A stretch of DNA of 64,000 bases, taken from the NCBI GenBank assembly GCA_963854835.1, contig OY978525.1, positions 53,751,448-53,815,447 on the forward strand, written 5' to 3'. Source of the DNA: Megamerina dolium. Lineage: Eukaryota; Arthropoda; Insecta; Diptera; Megamerinidae. The stretch's first letter is position 1; the number at the start of each line of letters is the position of its first letter. This document shows, piece after piece, positions 40,068 to 51,163 of the stretch. The translations under genes were made by a program, and so were the position numbers. Below the pieces are notes generated by a model. The model did not search any database. It saw nothing but the letters and a program-made list of their open reading frames with translations, and was not told the DNA's origin.

Positions 40068-41935
40068 GCTTCAACGCCAAGCACAACTTCTGGGGTTCAA
40101 AGGTTATATCTACCAAAGGCAGACAACTTTATAAAGTTGTACAAGCAACTAAATGTAGAACAATATCTACTGGCGCGCCAACGTACTGGCCAAGGGACCC
40201 ACTAAAGACACGCGATCTCATTGACTTCTGTATTGCTAGAAAAATCTCAGCCAATTACATATGCTTAGAAAATGGCTTAGATGTCAACTCTGACCACTCA
40301 CATATATATCTCACACTTCACGATAGTGTGGTTACAAAAGAGGTACCTCACACACCAGCTAATAAATATACTGATTGGGAACTTTTTAAAAAGATATTGT
40401 CGGAATCTAATGGTGATAGTATCGAAGCAAAAAATCCTTCGCACTTAGATGACGAAATACTAAATCTGACAGGAATCTTCCAAAATGCATCTTGGCGTAG
40501 CACGCCATCCGTTACTAATATGACATCGGGACACAAATATACGAAAGTAATATAAGAAATGGTCGCGGAAAAACCTCAATTACGAAAACGATGGCATCAA
40601 TCACGAAGTCCGCTGGACAAAAAAATGCTGAATAAAAGACCTAAAAAACTTAATCAAAAAATCAAAGCGTTTAAGAATGGCGCACTTAATAAAACTTTAA
40701 ATTCATTAACAAGTGACCGTAAAATCGACTATTCCATTTGGAAATACACAAAAAAGTTTAAACAGCCAGCAATGCAACAACCTCCAATAAAAAAACAGCT
40801 ATATTTCACAAGTGACTGTAGCAGGACTAACTGATGAAATAAGTAAACTAAAACATAAAAAGTCTCCTGGATTTGATATCATAACCAGCGAAGTACTGAA
40901 GCAGCTCCTTCTAAACACAATGTCCAAGCTGACTGCTATTATAAACGCGTGATTTAGAATGAAACATGTCTCTATTTATTCGAAAACCGCTGAGGTTATC
41001 ATATTCAACAAGCCAGGAAAACCAGCACACGTCGTTTCATCATATCGTCCAATATCTTTCCTTCCAATGATTTCAAAACAAGGTATGTTCTGCCACCTTT
41101 CTTGACGTTTCAAAAGCTTTTGACAATGTATGTTATGGCGGTCTACTTGACAAAAAAACTAAAATCAAATCTGTCCGATAGATTTTTCCGGGTCAAACAA
41201 GATGATGAATATTCTGAGCTAAAAGCAATAGAAGCTGGAGTTCCCCAGGGGAGTGTACTGGGACCCCATTCTATTATTACTTTCTTTTTACTTGTGATCT
41301 ACCAAACACCGAAAATTCATTCACTGCAACATTTGAAGATGATACAGCAATGTCAGTTGGCAAAACAGAAATGAAGTCCAACACACAACTCCAATGCGCT
41401 CTTAATAAAATCCTTGTGTGGACAAGAACTTGGCGAATTAAGCTCAACGAAACAAAATCTGTTCATATAGTTTTTTCATATAATAAAATAAGATATCTCC
41501 CATTGTATTTAAATGGCATTCAGATACCATATTATAACACTGCTAAATACCTAGGTATGACTTTAGATACAAAACTTAAGTGGAATGAAAACAACAAGAA
41601 AAAAGGGATGAACTGGAAATATTATATCGAAACCTCTATTGGCTCATGGGCAGAAGGTCCAAGCTATCAAACTTCAATAAAGCCCTGTTGTACAGCAAAA
41701 TCTCAAACCTGTATGGACGTACGGAATAAAACTTTGGGGTTTTTCATGTTCCAGCAATGTAATGCAGATTCAAAGATTACAGAATAAAGTATTAAAATTC
41801 GCAGTAAATGCCCCTTGGTATATTCGCCATAGCGACCTTGAAGCGATCTTAGCATCGACACAGCCGCCACCACAATACGAAAATTTACTAAGTCTCATAT
41901 ATGGAAAAACTACTATCTGACCATAGCAATTGGAT
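40068..41935 (+). pseudogene. JOCK-3 ORF2 remnant (endonuclease end, RT)
   Basis: Endonuclease end: FNAKHNFWGSKVISTKGRQL, STGAPTYWPRDP and LIDFCIARKISANYICLENG, then DVNSDHSHIYLTLHDSVVTK. Linker: VAEKPQLRKRWHQSRSPLDK and KKSPGFDIITSEVLKQLLLN. RT: VIIFNKPGKPAHVVSSYRPI, EAGVPQGSVLGP (41235-41270) and FEDDTAMSVGKTEMKSNTQL (active-site box FEDD in place of FADD), then YLGMTLDTKLKWNEN. RT palm motif A is deleted near 41095. Multiple stops. Confidence 0.8.
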
Positions 41936-42112
41936 AACAAGGTTAAAATGAAATAAGCCCCATCATCTCATGGAGTAAACAGCACTTCTGCAAATGGGCA
42001 GAACATCAATAAATTAATTTGCATTAAGCAAGACTGTACCCATATTGCTCCATAGTTTTTTTAATATATAAGCTAGTTGCAATGTAAATAAATAAAAAAT
42101 AAAAATAATACA

Positions 42113-42460
42113 AAAATCAACAGCGACTATTATTGTGAACTTTTGGACCAATTCAAGGCTGAAATCGCATCAATGCACCGTGTGACAAATCAATGAAAAC
42201 GATGTCAAAATTGAATGAATTGGGCTTCGAATTTATTTTAGACCTCAGAGATTTTTTCCTGTTTTCAGATCTCAAGAGAATGCTTTCTGGAAAGAAATTT
42301 AAGTCCGATGATGCAGTAATCGCTGAAAATCAGGCCTACTTTGACGAGAAAGGTGAATTATATTATAAAAGTGGTATCGAACAGTTTTAAAATCCCTCTT
42401 TGTATCGCCCTCTAAGGCAACTATGTTGAATTATAAAATTGAGTTTTGTCAAAATTTCGT
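42113..42460 (+). pseudogene. Mariner C-terminal fragment
   Basis: Reads NSDYYCELLDQFKAEI, then KTMSKLNELGFEF and, with part of the middle lost, DFFLFSDLKRMLSGKKFKSD and NQAYFDEKGELYYKSGIEQF. The SDLKRMLxGKKF block is diagnostic of a common insect mariner lineage, also represented inside the copia arms (48943-49530). The HQDN catalytic block is deleted, so it is inactive. Confidence 0.78.
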
Positions 42461-42960
42461 TTTTTTCCTACTTTTCCTACGGACTTATTGTTATATATCC
42501 CCTTCTCAGGTAGTCACCTTGTCGTGGTGTAGGGGCTTAATATGAGCTGGAACATGGCATATGAAAAACTGTGCCATAGTCCAGCACTTAAACTAAGTAC
42601 TACCTACGACACACGGGTTGAAAGTAGTTTACTACGACTCCTGGTCAGTCGTTAAGGGCTTGCTAGCAGTCCGAATGGCTTTTATAGCATCTCGGGGAGT
42701 ATACAGGTCACCTGCTTAGACACTAGCACATTGGTCCGTCCTTAGGGGCAGTGCGGCTATTATTTCTGACCAATAGCTCATTTTCAGTACGGTCATGCCT
42801 CTGCTGGATTTGGGTTGCCGAATAGTAGTGCGGGGAAGAAGGAAAACTCCCAAGGCAGAGTCTGCTCATGCTACTCTCAAGGCCTACTCTTGACAGTCTG
42901 TGGCATGGACCGACTCATAAATGACCTAAAATAACCCCCTAAAATCGCGGTGGAACAGCT

Positions 42961-44572
42961 ATGCCTGCGAACTTGCTTGATGGGGTAGAGTCAAGCATAA
43001 TAGCGATCTCCGTACAAGGACTGGCGAACCTACAGTTTCAATTTGCCTTCCCATTGGGGGCGCCCATGGGTGACCAAAATGCAAGTTTCGATCAAATATC
43101 AGACCCTATGAATTCTAAATTTGAAAAAAAAAGAACATGGACTGCGCACCTTTAAAGGTGCAAAACGAGGGTGAAAGCCATAAAATTTCAGTGAACGAGG
43201 GGCACTTGGTCCAGACGTCACTGAAATTACAGTCTAGGATCAGCTGGAGGGGGCACCAGGTCCCATATCCACTGAGAACATTAACCAAGACCAGTCGGAG
43301 GGGGCATGCGGCCCTTCTTCCGACAGTCTTGAAAAGAGGGACGACCAACTTAGGAGTCGGCTGGACCTCACATCACCCCTGAGGAGGAACGCGTTCTCTT
43401 AAAGGAGAACTCCAAAACCAACAGGGTGAAGCTGTCCGGGGCTGAACGCATGAGGCTGAAGGCTTTACTTGCCTAGGGCATACAAAGCCTACTGTAGTCA
43501 TTGCGAACAGCGACGTACAGACGACCCCGAAAAGATCCCGATCGGATGGTTCCACTCCGACATCGAGCTCCAAGCCGACAAAGCCATCCGCACCTGATGG
43601 TAGGGTTGATAGACCATCTACACTGTGCGTCCACTATGCCGGCCTACGGGGATATGGAGGCGGTGGAAGCGGTAGCTTCTAAAGGAGTGGCTCCACAAAT
43701 CGCACCTGTGGGCGTTCCCTGTTCGAAACCAACTCTGGCTGAAGCTGTCTGCTCTAAGGAGGTCGGGGTTATCCCAAACAATTTGGTCTACGAGTCCCAC
43801 GGTGGCGCGGTAAAGCCTCACTTTGCATGCAATGGTTTTAAGCCCGGATGGTTAACTATTAACTGTCTGGACGACGAAACTGTGGCCTGGCTGAAAGAGA
43901 TGGTACCAGCCCTGAAGGCATGGGAGGGAGCCGATTTAAAGGTTGTGGACGAGGCAGAAGTGCCGAAGGCCAAAATCTTTGTCGGATACTTCCCTGGCTC
44001 AGTATCGTGGCAAAATGACAGAATTCTGGGGCAGATTGAGTCACAGACATTTGTATTAGCGAAAGAAGGGTGCTAAACAGGCTTCACAAAGGTGACCTTT
44101 TCTAGCTAAAGATGTCCCTGGACCCACAGTCTTCGGAAGTGGTCGAAAAGCTGGGCAAAAAAGTCTTTTATGGCTTTGGCAGTGCCCAGCTAAGACTTAA
44201 AGATAGCAGGGCAAAAGTCAAGACTGTTGCTGAAGAGCAACCTTCGACCTCTACGGAGGCTCGTGCGCAAGCAAATAGCCGAAAGCCGAAAACGGTTTCC
44301 AGCACCGCAAAGCCAGCACCGATAGCACAGAAAGGCACCAGTGCCCGGTGTCCAAAACCATCTCTGCTCTCTGGTCGGCTTAGGAAATGGGAACACAAGG
44401 ATCCGGCGGCCAGGGAAACCTTGCGAAGGGTGGTAAGGTCCGAAGGGTGGTAAGGTCCGAAGGGGCCATTCTGGGAAATAATGTCCCAAGCTCCACCACG
44501 AATGCATACTGGCAGGTGGAGGCAGATCAAATGCTTCCAAATAAATACAGACTCAGTGTCATGCAGGAATAA
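42961..44572 (+). pseudogene. LOA-1 ORF1 (gag-like) with a 17-bp duplication
   Basis: Fragments: RTLTKTSRRGHAALLPTVLK near 43255-43330, VIANSDVQTTPKRSRSDGST near 43500-43560, then GWLTINCLDDETVAWLKEMV, PALKAWEGADLKVVDEAEVP and KAKIFVGYFPGSVSWQNDRI (43846-44040). Next are MSLDPQSSEVVEKLGKKVFY and a Pro/Ala/Ser-rich tail. No CCHC knuckle is seen, consistent with LOA-type ORF1. Bases 44426-44442 are repeated exactly at 44443-44459, shifting the frame. At least two further frameshifts are present. Confidence 0.7.
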
Positions 44573-44574
44573 AA

Positions 44575-45195
44575 TTGTCTGGACTTTGTTGCCATCTCAG
44601 AACCATTGGCCGCAAATGGAAAAATAAATGGTCTGTAGACAAAAACATATAAGTTGATCTACAACGTAAATGCTGACCGTCCAAGGGCAGCGTTACTCAT
44701 CAACAAAAATATTAAATTTCTTCCAATTTCAGAGCTCCTACAACGTGATCTGGTAGTGGTACAGGCAGAAGTGCCCAGTGCCAGAGGAAGAAGTACTATA
44801 ATACTGTCCTCCATGTACCTTCCTGGTAACGATTAGGGGAGGCGGTATCCCAGGAGCTCCAGCAGCTCATGGGTTACTGCCTCACTCAGAATCTTTAATG
44901 GGTGGTGTGTTGCTACGCAAATGCACATCATACGGCATGGTGAAGTACGGATACAAACACTCGAGATGAATCACTTTTTCATTTCATTACTACTAACAAC
45001 ATTGTGGTGTTAAATAGGGGAAATTAACCAACTTTTGTAAATGCAATCAGGGAGGAGGTGCTAAATCTCACTCCAGACAGTGCATTTATATCTAATAACA
45101 TTTCTAACTGGAGGGTGTTAGATGAAGTCTCCTTGTCGGATCATCGTTATATACGCTTTGACCTAAAAGAGGAAATGGAAGACATCTTCGAAATT
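44575..45195 (+). pseudogene. LOA-1 endonuclease domain (degenerate)
   Basis: Reads DFVAISEPLAANGKINGL, YKLIYNVNADRPRAALLINK, LLQRDLVVVQAEVPSARGRS and TIILSSMYLPGND, then a shifted CYANAHHTAW (44918-44950; CDANAH core mutated at the Asp), NIVVLNRG and FISNNISNWRVLDEVSLSDH near 45085-45145. Loss of the catalytic Asp and the stops show it is dead. Confidence 0.72.
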
Positions 45196-45199
45196 AGGA

Positions 45200-46990
45200 A
45201 TGCTAGGATGACCAATTAGGCGCTGTATTGCCTCTACTTAGAGCAAAATTTAGGGTGTCTAAGTGTGAAAGTTAACAATTCTCAAGAACTGGACAACGAG
45301 GTCAGAAAACTTGAAAAAACAATAACTGAGGCTTTCGAAAACAGCTGCGACTTGGTGCTGAAAAAACGTTCTAGGAATCTCCATTGGTGGAGCGAGGAAC
45401 TTAACAAGTTGCGCAAGAAAGCACGTCAACTTTTCAATAGAGCCAAGTCCAATGGTGACTGGGTATCCTATAAATGTACCTTAACGGCTTACAATAACAA
45501 TTTGAGAGAATCTAAGAGAGATTCATGGAAAAGGTTCTGCGAGGAGATCGAGGAGTTCCCAGTAGCTACCAGACTCCAGAAATCGCTCAAAAAAGATTAC
45601 TCAGTTGGCCTTTCTACATTTAAAAAGGCAGACGGAAATTATACGGGTAGTCTGAAAGAAACGGGACAGTTACTGCTAAACACTCACTTTCCAGGATGTG
45701 CCACCTGTGATGAGGACAGTGAAAGCATCGAAAATATCAGTTTTTTGATGGCTACACGCAAGCCACTATCACTGGCTCATAAAATTTTTACCGTCAATAA
45801 AACTAAATGGGCAATCTCCACATTCAATCCATTTAAATCTCCGGGAGTTGATGATATTAATTAAACCTTGCCTTCTCCGGCAAGGGGCTAATGTATTAGC
45901 ACCAATTCTTACAAAAATGTTCAGGATAAGCATGGAATTAGGTGCAGTACCTAAATCATGGACAAAAGCTAGGGTCGCTTTCATCCCGAAAGCAGGGAAA
46001 AAGGCGGATCACACGCCCAAATCCTTTCGGCCCTTATGCCTAACATCATTCCTGCTAAAAGCAATGGAAAAAATTTTAGATCAGTACATCAGAGAAGTTT
46101 ATCTTAAGGATACACCATTCTATACTGAACAATATGCTTAATAGTCAGGCAAGTCGACTGAGACTGCAATACATTGCGTAACGAGTAAAATCGAACAGGC
46201 ATTAGAAGGTAAAGAAATAGCTCTTTGTACATCGGTTGACATTACTGGAGCTTTTGATAATATTACTTTCAGGTCTATTGAGGAAGGTATGGTCATGGGT
46301 TCTTAATATGATGAAAAACAGGCCATTAATTTACGAAATGGGTACAGAAAAAAAAATTGCCAAGTCAACCAAGGGTTGTGCTCAAGGATGTGTTTTATCG
46401 CCGCTCCTATGGTTATTGGTCATTGAAGAGCTTTTACAAACTGTCGATGATCTCGGATACGAAGTTCAGGGCTTTGCAGATGACTTAATATTTATGGTTA
46501 TAGGCAAATTTGACTCTACCATAACTGAGCGCATGCAACTAGCTCTTGACATCACACAAGACTGATGTCAAGAGAAAGAACTTTCGATAAACCCTAGCAA
46601 AACGACACTGGTACCCTTCACGAAGAGGAGGAAGTTGAATTTAGGGATCCTGAAGTTAGGTGAAACAGAACTAACGCTCTCTGAGGAGATGAAATATTTG
46701 GGAGTAATCCTGGATAAAACTCTTACTTGGAACAACCATTTATCATACATCACGAACAAAGCCCTAAGGGCTACCTTCGCTTGCAAAAGCTGTATGGTAA
46801 AACATGGGGACTACGACCTAAAATGTTGGAGTGGTCATACAAAACTATAATAGTACCAATGCAAGAGACCCATAGGTGATCACCTATGCGTCTCTGGCAT
46901 GGTGGCCGAAGGTAAATCAAATTGGGGCTCAGATGATCCTTAACAGGATTCATCGAATAGCCTGTTTGAGCGTAACGGGGCGATGAGAAC
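45200..46990 (+). pseudogene. LOA-1 reverse transcriptase
   Basis: Linker: NLHWWSEELNKLRKKARQLF and STFNPFKSPGVDDIN. RT: SWTKARVAFIPKAGKKADHT, KSFRPLCLTSFLLKAMEKIL, ALCTSVDITGAFDNI (near 46215-46265), STKGCAQGCVLSPLLWLLVI, YEVQGFADDLIFMVIGKFDS (FADD intact), SINPSKTTLVPFTKRRKLN and LSEEMKYLGVILDKTLTWNN. Frames change at 45848, 46140 and 46236-46300. TGA at 46563-46565 replaces the expected Trp. A 42-bp near-palindrome at 46859-46900 disrupts PIVTYASLAWW. Confidence 0.83.
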
Positions 46991-47264
46991 TAGATCCACA
47001 GCAGCTTTAAGAATAATCACAGGTCTCAATCCTCTACACCTTGTGGTTAAAAGGACAGCAGCCAGTGCAGACATAAGGCTTCCGAACTCTATTCACCTGA
47101 AAGAAGGTAACCTAAAAGGGCACGTTAATATTCTAGACGTAGCCTGGAATTCCCCGGGCCTCATGGTCTTTGACAGGATGGGTAAAAACTTATATTCTCC
47201 AAACTCTTCGAAGTGATCATTCACGATGCTCAGCGTGGAGAAACAACGAAATATTTCTAGAACA

Positions 47265-48017
47265 GGGCTCAGCTACAGCTATGGTACACTGATGGATCCA
47301 AAATGGAAGATGGCAGTGCTGGAGCGGGAATTGTATTGGCAAATTTCCGGAAGGCAATTGCAATGAGAAAAATAGCTTCCATTTTTCAGGCGGAAGTCCA
47401 CGCCTTAGAGCTATCTCTTAGAGAATGTCTCAGAGGGGCATTCGAGGAACCAACATATGCATTCTATCTGACAGTCAGGCAGCTCTAAAATCACTAATAA
47501 ATTTCTCGTTTCAATCTATGTTGGTCTGGGAATGCTTCGAACTCCTGAATACCTTAGCAAAGAGGAACTCTGTGACTCTAATATGGGTACCGGGACACGA
47601 GGGGCATGCAGGAAATGAAATGGCAGATTTACTGGCCAAAAAGGGCGCCGACACTCCTTTCACAGGATCAGAACCCTTCTGCGGGGTAGACAGTAGCTTG
47701 ATGAACAACTTAATCTGTGATAAGGAAAAAATTAGTCTAACTGGAAAGCCCAAACAGACATGCGGCAGTCGAAAAGATTCATTGACCCTGAACATATTAA
47801 GGTAGATACTATCTTGAACATCAAGCTGTACACTGAACTACTAACAGGTCATTGTAAACTTAATTATCACATGATGAAAATGGGTGTGGTAAACAACGAT
47901 CTCTGTCGATTCTGTATTGAAGAGCAGGAAACAGCAGAATACGTTCTTTGCAATTGCCCAGCTGTCCAGACTAAACTACCTAGGCAACGGATTCATAGTT
48001 TCCAGGGACTTAGTTAA
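47265..48017 (+). pseudogene. LOA-1 RNase H and C-terminal Cys/His region
   Basis: LWYTDGSKMEDGSAGAGIVL (first acidic motif), SIFQAEVHALELSLRECL (Glu motif), then in the next frame ILSDSQAALKSLINFSFQSM and VTLIWVPGHEGHAGNEMADL (His/Asp motif) complete the RNase H fold with one frameshift near 47440. After another shift at 47760, VNNDLCRFCIEEQETAEYVL and CNCPAV form the terminal Cys/His finger. RNase H would remove the RNA template strand in an active element. Confidence 0.82.
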
Positions 48018-48161
48018 AATCAATCCCACAGCAGTGACAATATTTATAAATAGTCTTGAGATCTGTTAGTTAGGGAACAAGGCTGCACAAAAGATCTTCA
48101 GGTCGCGGTGCTTCATAGCCTTAATAATAATAATAAAAAAAATTTTTATATATATATACTC

Positions 48162-48300
<139 letters not shown>

Positions 48301-51155
48301 TGCATCAAAAGAAATAGTTCACAGCTTTAACAACACAAAAATGCTTGAAAACATTTCATGTGTTTCATGTATGTTAAGCAAAATATGCACCGTTCAACAC
48401 AAAATTAATCGGTGAAGCACGTTATTTTCTGATATTAGTGAATGATAATTCGCGAAAAATATATGATTATTTTATGGAAAATAAAGACTATGTGTTCCAA
48501 AATTTTAGGACTTTTAAGAATCTTGTCGAGCGACAAACCGGTCGAAAAATAAAAATTATTGGAAGCCAGATTTTCCGAGAGTACGTAAGCAACGCGTTTG
48601 ATAATTACCTAAAAGAACAAGGCATTTAGCGTCAGCTAACTGTTCCAAACTCGCCACAGCAAAACAGTATGGCAGAACGCGCAAATAGCACGCTCGTTGA
48701 AATGGCGCAATGCATGCTAGTGCACGCTGGATTATGCGACAAATTTTGGGCAGAAGCCATCGCCACAGCAGTTTATTTGCGAAATCGTGTAAGAACTAAA
48801 GCCCTTGACGGTGTAACTCCAAATGAAATTTAGTACCAGCGCAAACCATGCGAAAGCTCAGCTTAGAGTGTTTGGCTGTTTAACTATAGTGTTAGATAAA
48901 ACGTAAAATCACAAGTTCCGACCTAATGGTAGAGGATGTCGACTTGACATAAAGATGGCGGCAGTAGTTTGAAAAAAATTACTTTGGTGAAAAGTTGCAA
49001 CCTTTTGAAACTTATGTTTTAAGTTTCAACGCGCCACGTTGTTTAGTATTTTTTTTTTTTGTAAACATGGAAAAAAGTGGTCTCCGTTATGTAATTCAAT
49101 ACTTTAATTTGAAAGATCTCAGTCCAACGAATAGTAAAGCCAATCTAGATTCTACTCTGGGGGAGTCTGCTCCTTCGTTTACTACCATAAAATATTGGGT
49201 GGCGAAGACAGTCCCATCTGCTGGCAAGGTTATGGCGTCTGTTTTTTGGGATGCACGTGGGATAATTTTTATTATCTTCAAAAGGGAAAAACAATCAATG
49301 GCGAGTATTATGCTTATTTGTTGCAGCGTTTAAGTGAATAAATTAAAGATAAAAGGCGACGTTTGGCGAAAAAGAAAGTGTTGTTTCATCAAGACAATGC
49401 ACCAGTTCACACATCGGCTATTTGATGGCCAAAATCAATAAGTTAAAGCTCGAATTGCTTCAGCACGCACCTTATTCGCCAAGTTTAGCTCCTTCGGATT
49501 ATTTTCTATTTCCAACGGAATCAACGGAGAAAACCAACACACCATGCGTGTTAGTGTCAATTTAAAGTAACGAGCCAAATAAAGTTTCCCGGCGAAGGCC
49601 GAAAATAATAAAACCGGGTAAACGAGGCAGACCGACTAAGCAGTACAACTATGTTAATATGCTAAATAGCAACAACCATGGTGTGAATCTATAAAAAATT
49701 AGTGATTAGATTAGTGACAGCAAACACTTCTCTGAGTGGATGGGAGCCGTCAATACTCATCGTTGATTGGGAACAACACATGGACAATGGCCGATTTACC
49801 ATTAGACCATATATCTATCGGTTGTAAATGAAAGTTTTCAACCAAAAACGATAAAGAACGAAACATCGAACGGTTCAAGACGAGGCTAGTGGCCAAGGGA
49901 TGTACCCAAAAATATGGTATAAACTACTCCGAGATGTTCTCTCCAGTGATCAGGTACGCTACAATACGCATGCTATTGGCGTTAGCAACATCGCACAAGT
50001 TGCACCTACACCAACTAGATGTCACGACGGCATATCTCAACGGTGACTAAAGTGAAGCTTGCTACATGAAGCAGTCGGAAGGATTTGTAAGCGAAGCACA
50101 CCCAAATAGAGTCTTGGGGCTGAATAAAGCAATCTATGGATTGAAGCAATCCGGACGAGAGTGGAACTCGAAACTGGATATTGTTCTACAGAGCGTGGGT
50201 TTTATACCATGTAGTAACGAACCGTGTCTATATAAAAGTACAAAACAGTGCGAATTGTTTTTAAAAGCCGTATATGTTGATGATTTAATTTTAGATAGTA
50301 CTGAAGAAGATTATATAGAAGCGGTCAAACCCAAATTAGCGAACGAGTTTAAAATCGTTTACAAAGGCCTACTATCCTACTTTCTTGGTTGAGAAATAGA
50401 GAGATACAAAAACACTGGCGCTATATCAGTTAGCCAAAAGCAGTACATCAGCACTCTACTGGAAAACTATGGCATGCTCGACTATCGTCCTGTATCCACA
50501 CCTCTCGATCCAAGTTTCCAAATAAAATGTGTTGACGACAACTCCGTAATGCCAGAAAAGGGTGCATATCATACACTGATCGGCGAATTTATGTATTTAG
50601 CTATATCCACAAGACAATTCTGTGAGTAAATTAGGGCAATGTAACACGAACCCGACAACCGAGTACAAGTGCGGTGCCAAACACATTTTGCGGTACTTGT
50701 CGAAAACCATCTACATTAAGCTACATTATATTCCAAACGGTGAAAAACTACATGGCTACGTCTACGGAGATTGGGGTGGCGACACCAAAGGTAGAAAATC
50801 ATACTCAGGCAACGTGTTGATCATGAACGGTGGACCAGTGTCATGGGAATCTAAAAAGCAGAGCACCATAACATGAAGCACAACAGAAGCTAAGTATATT
50901 GCGCTATCCTCCTGGTAAAATTAGCTGTATACTTGAAACGGTTGCTAGAAAAAATTGGCTTCCAAAACTAAAACTCGCCTGTTGTCATACTAGGCGATAA
51001 CTTGAGCACACAACAACTCGTACAATGCGTACTAAACATATAGGCATCAAATACCATCACGTGCGTGCACTTTCTATGTAAAGTTTAAATATATCTGTTC
51101 AATTGCAATGATAGCTGATGTTTTCACAAAAAATTTAGCTAAGAAGAAGCATTGC
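48301..51155 (+). pseudogene. Copia element, left-arm copy (integrase to RNase H)
   Basis: Integrase: YDYFMENKDYVFQNFRTFKN, RKIKIIGSQIFREYVSNAFD (the usual RSDNG is GSQIF, so the catalytic Asp is lost), TVPNSPQQNSMAERANSTLV (Glu) and KFWAEAIATAVYLRNRV. After a mariner insertion: RRRPKIIKPGKRGRPTKQYN. RT: TRLVAKGCTQKYGINYSEMF, LDVTTAYLNGD, LNKAIYGLKQSGREWNSKLD and FLKAVYVDDLILDSTEEDYI (YVDD box intact). RNase H end: KHILRYLSKTIYIKLHYIPN and MIADVFTKNLAKKKHCG. Several stops. The gag and protease are cut off at 48301. Confidence 0.87.
48943..49530 (+). mobile_element. Mariner nested in copia, left-arm copy
   Basis: Met near 49067: MEKSGLRYVIQYFNLKDLSP, LGESAPSFTTIKYWVAK, then the middle is lost and it joins PSAGKVMASVFWDARGIIF, KKKVLFHQDNAPVHTS-like (49370-49420) and KLELLQHAPYSPSLAPSDYF. 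The GDEKW block is deleted. Same lineage as the fragment at 42113. Copia reading resumes after about 49530. An identical copy is in the right arm (57178-57765). Confidence 0.8.
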
Positions 51156-51163
51156 GGGTGGAT

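Larger units (their letters stand above)
38196..42112 (+). mobile_element. JOCK-3: Jockey-clade LINE interrupted by SINEs and (TA)n
   Basis: ORF1 remnants (38213-39320) and ORF2 remnants (40068-41935) are in the right order. The endonuclease N-terminus between them is replaced by two minus-strand SINE copies separated by (TA)n. The 3' end is A-rich with AATAAATAAAAAATAAAAA near 42088-42105. Frames are broken throughout. It is a different family from JOCK-2, with a similar ORF1 plan. Confidence 0.82.
42500..48142 (+). mobile_element. LOA-1: nearly full-length, inactivated LOA-type LINE
   Basis: The order 5' UTR, ORF1, endonuclease, RT, RNase H, Cys/His tail, 3' UTR and a TAATAATAATAATAAA tail (48120-48142) is complete over about 5.6 kb. 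RNase H in ORF2 and the TAA-type tail fit the LOA/I side of LINEs. The element carries several point stops, a 17-bp tandem duplication and two palindromic insertions or mutations. Its 3' end runs straight into the (TA)n bordering the large palindrome. Confidence 0.83.

Noticed and set aside
43146..43161. Perfect 16-bp palindrome GCACCTTTAAAGGTGC in LOA-1 ORF1
   Set aside because: It is not at a breakpoint and no unaltered copy is available for comparison, so I cannot tell it from a native palindrome.
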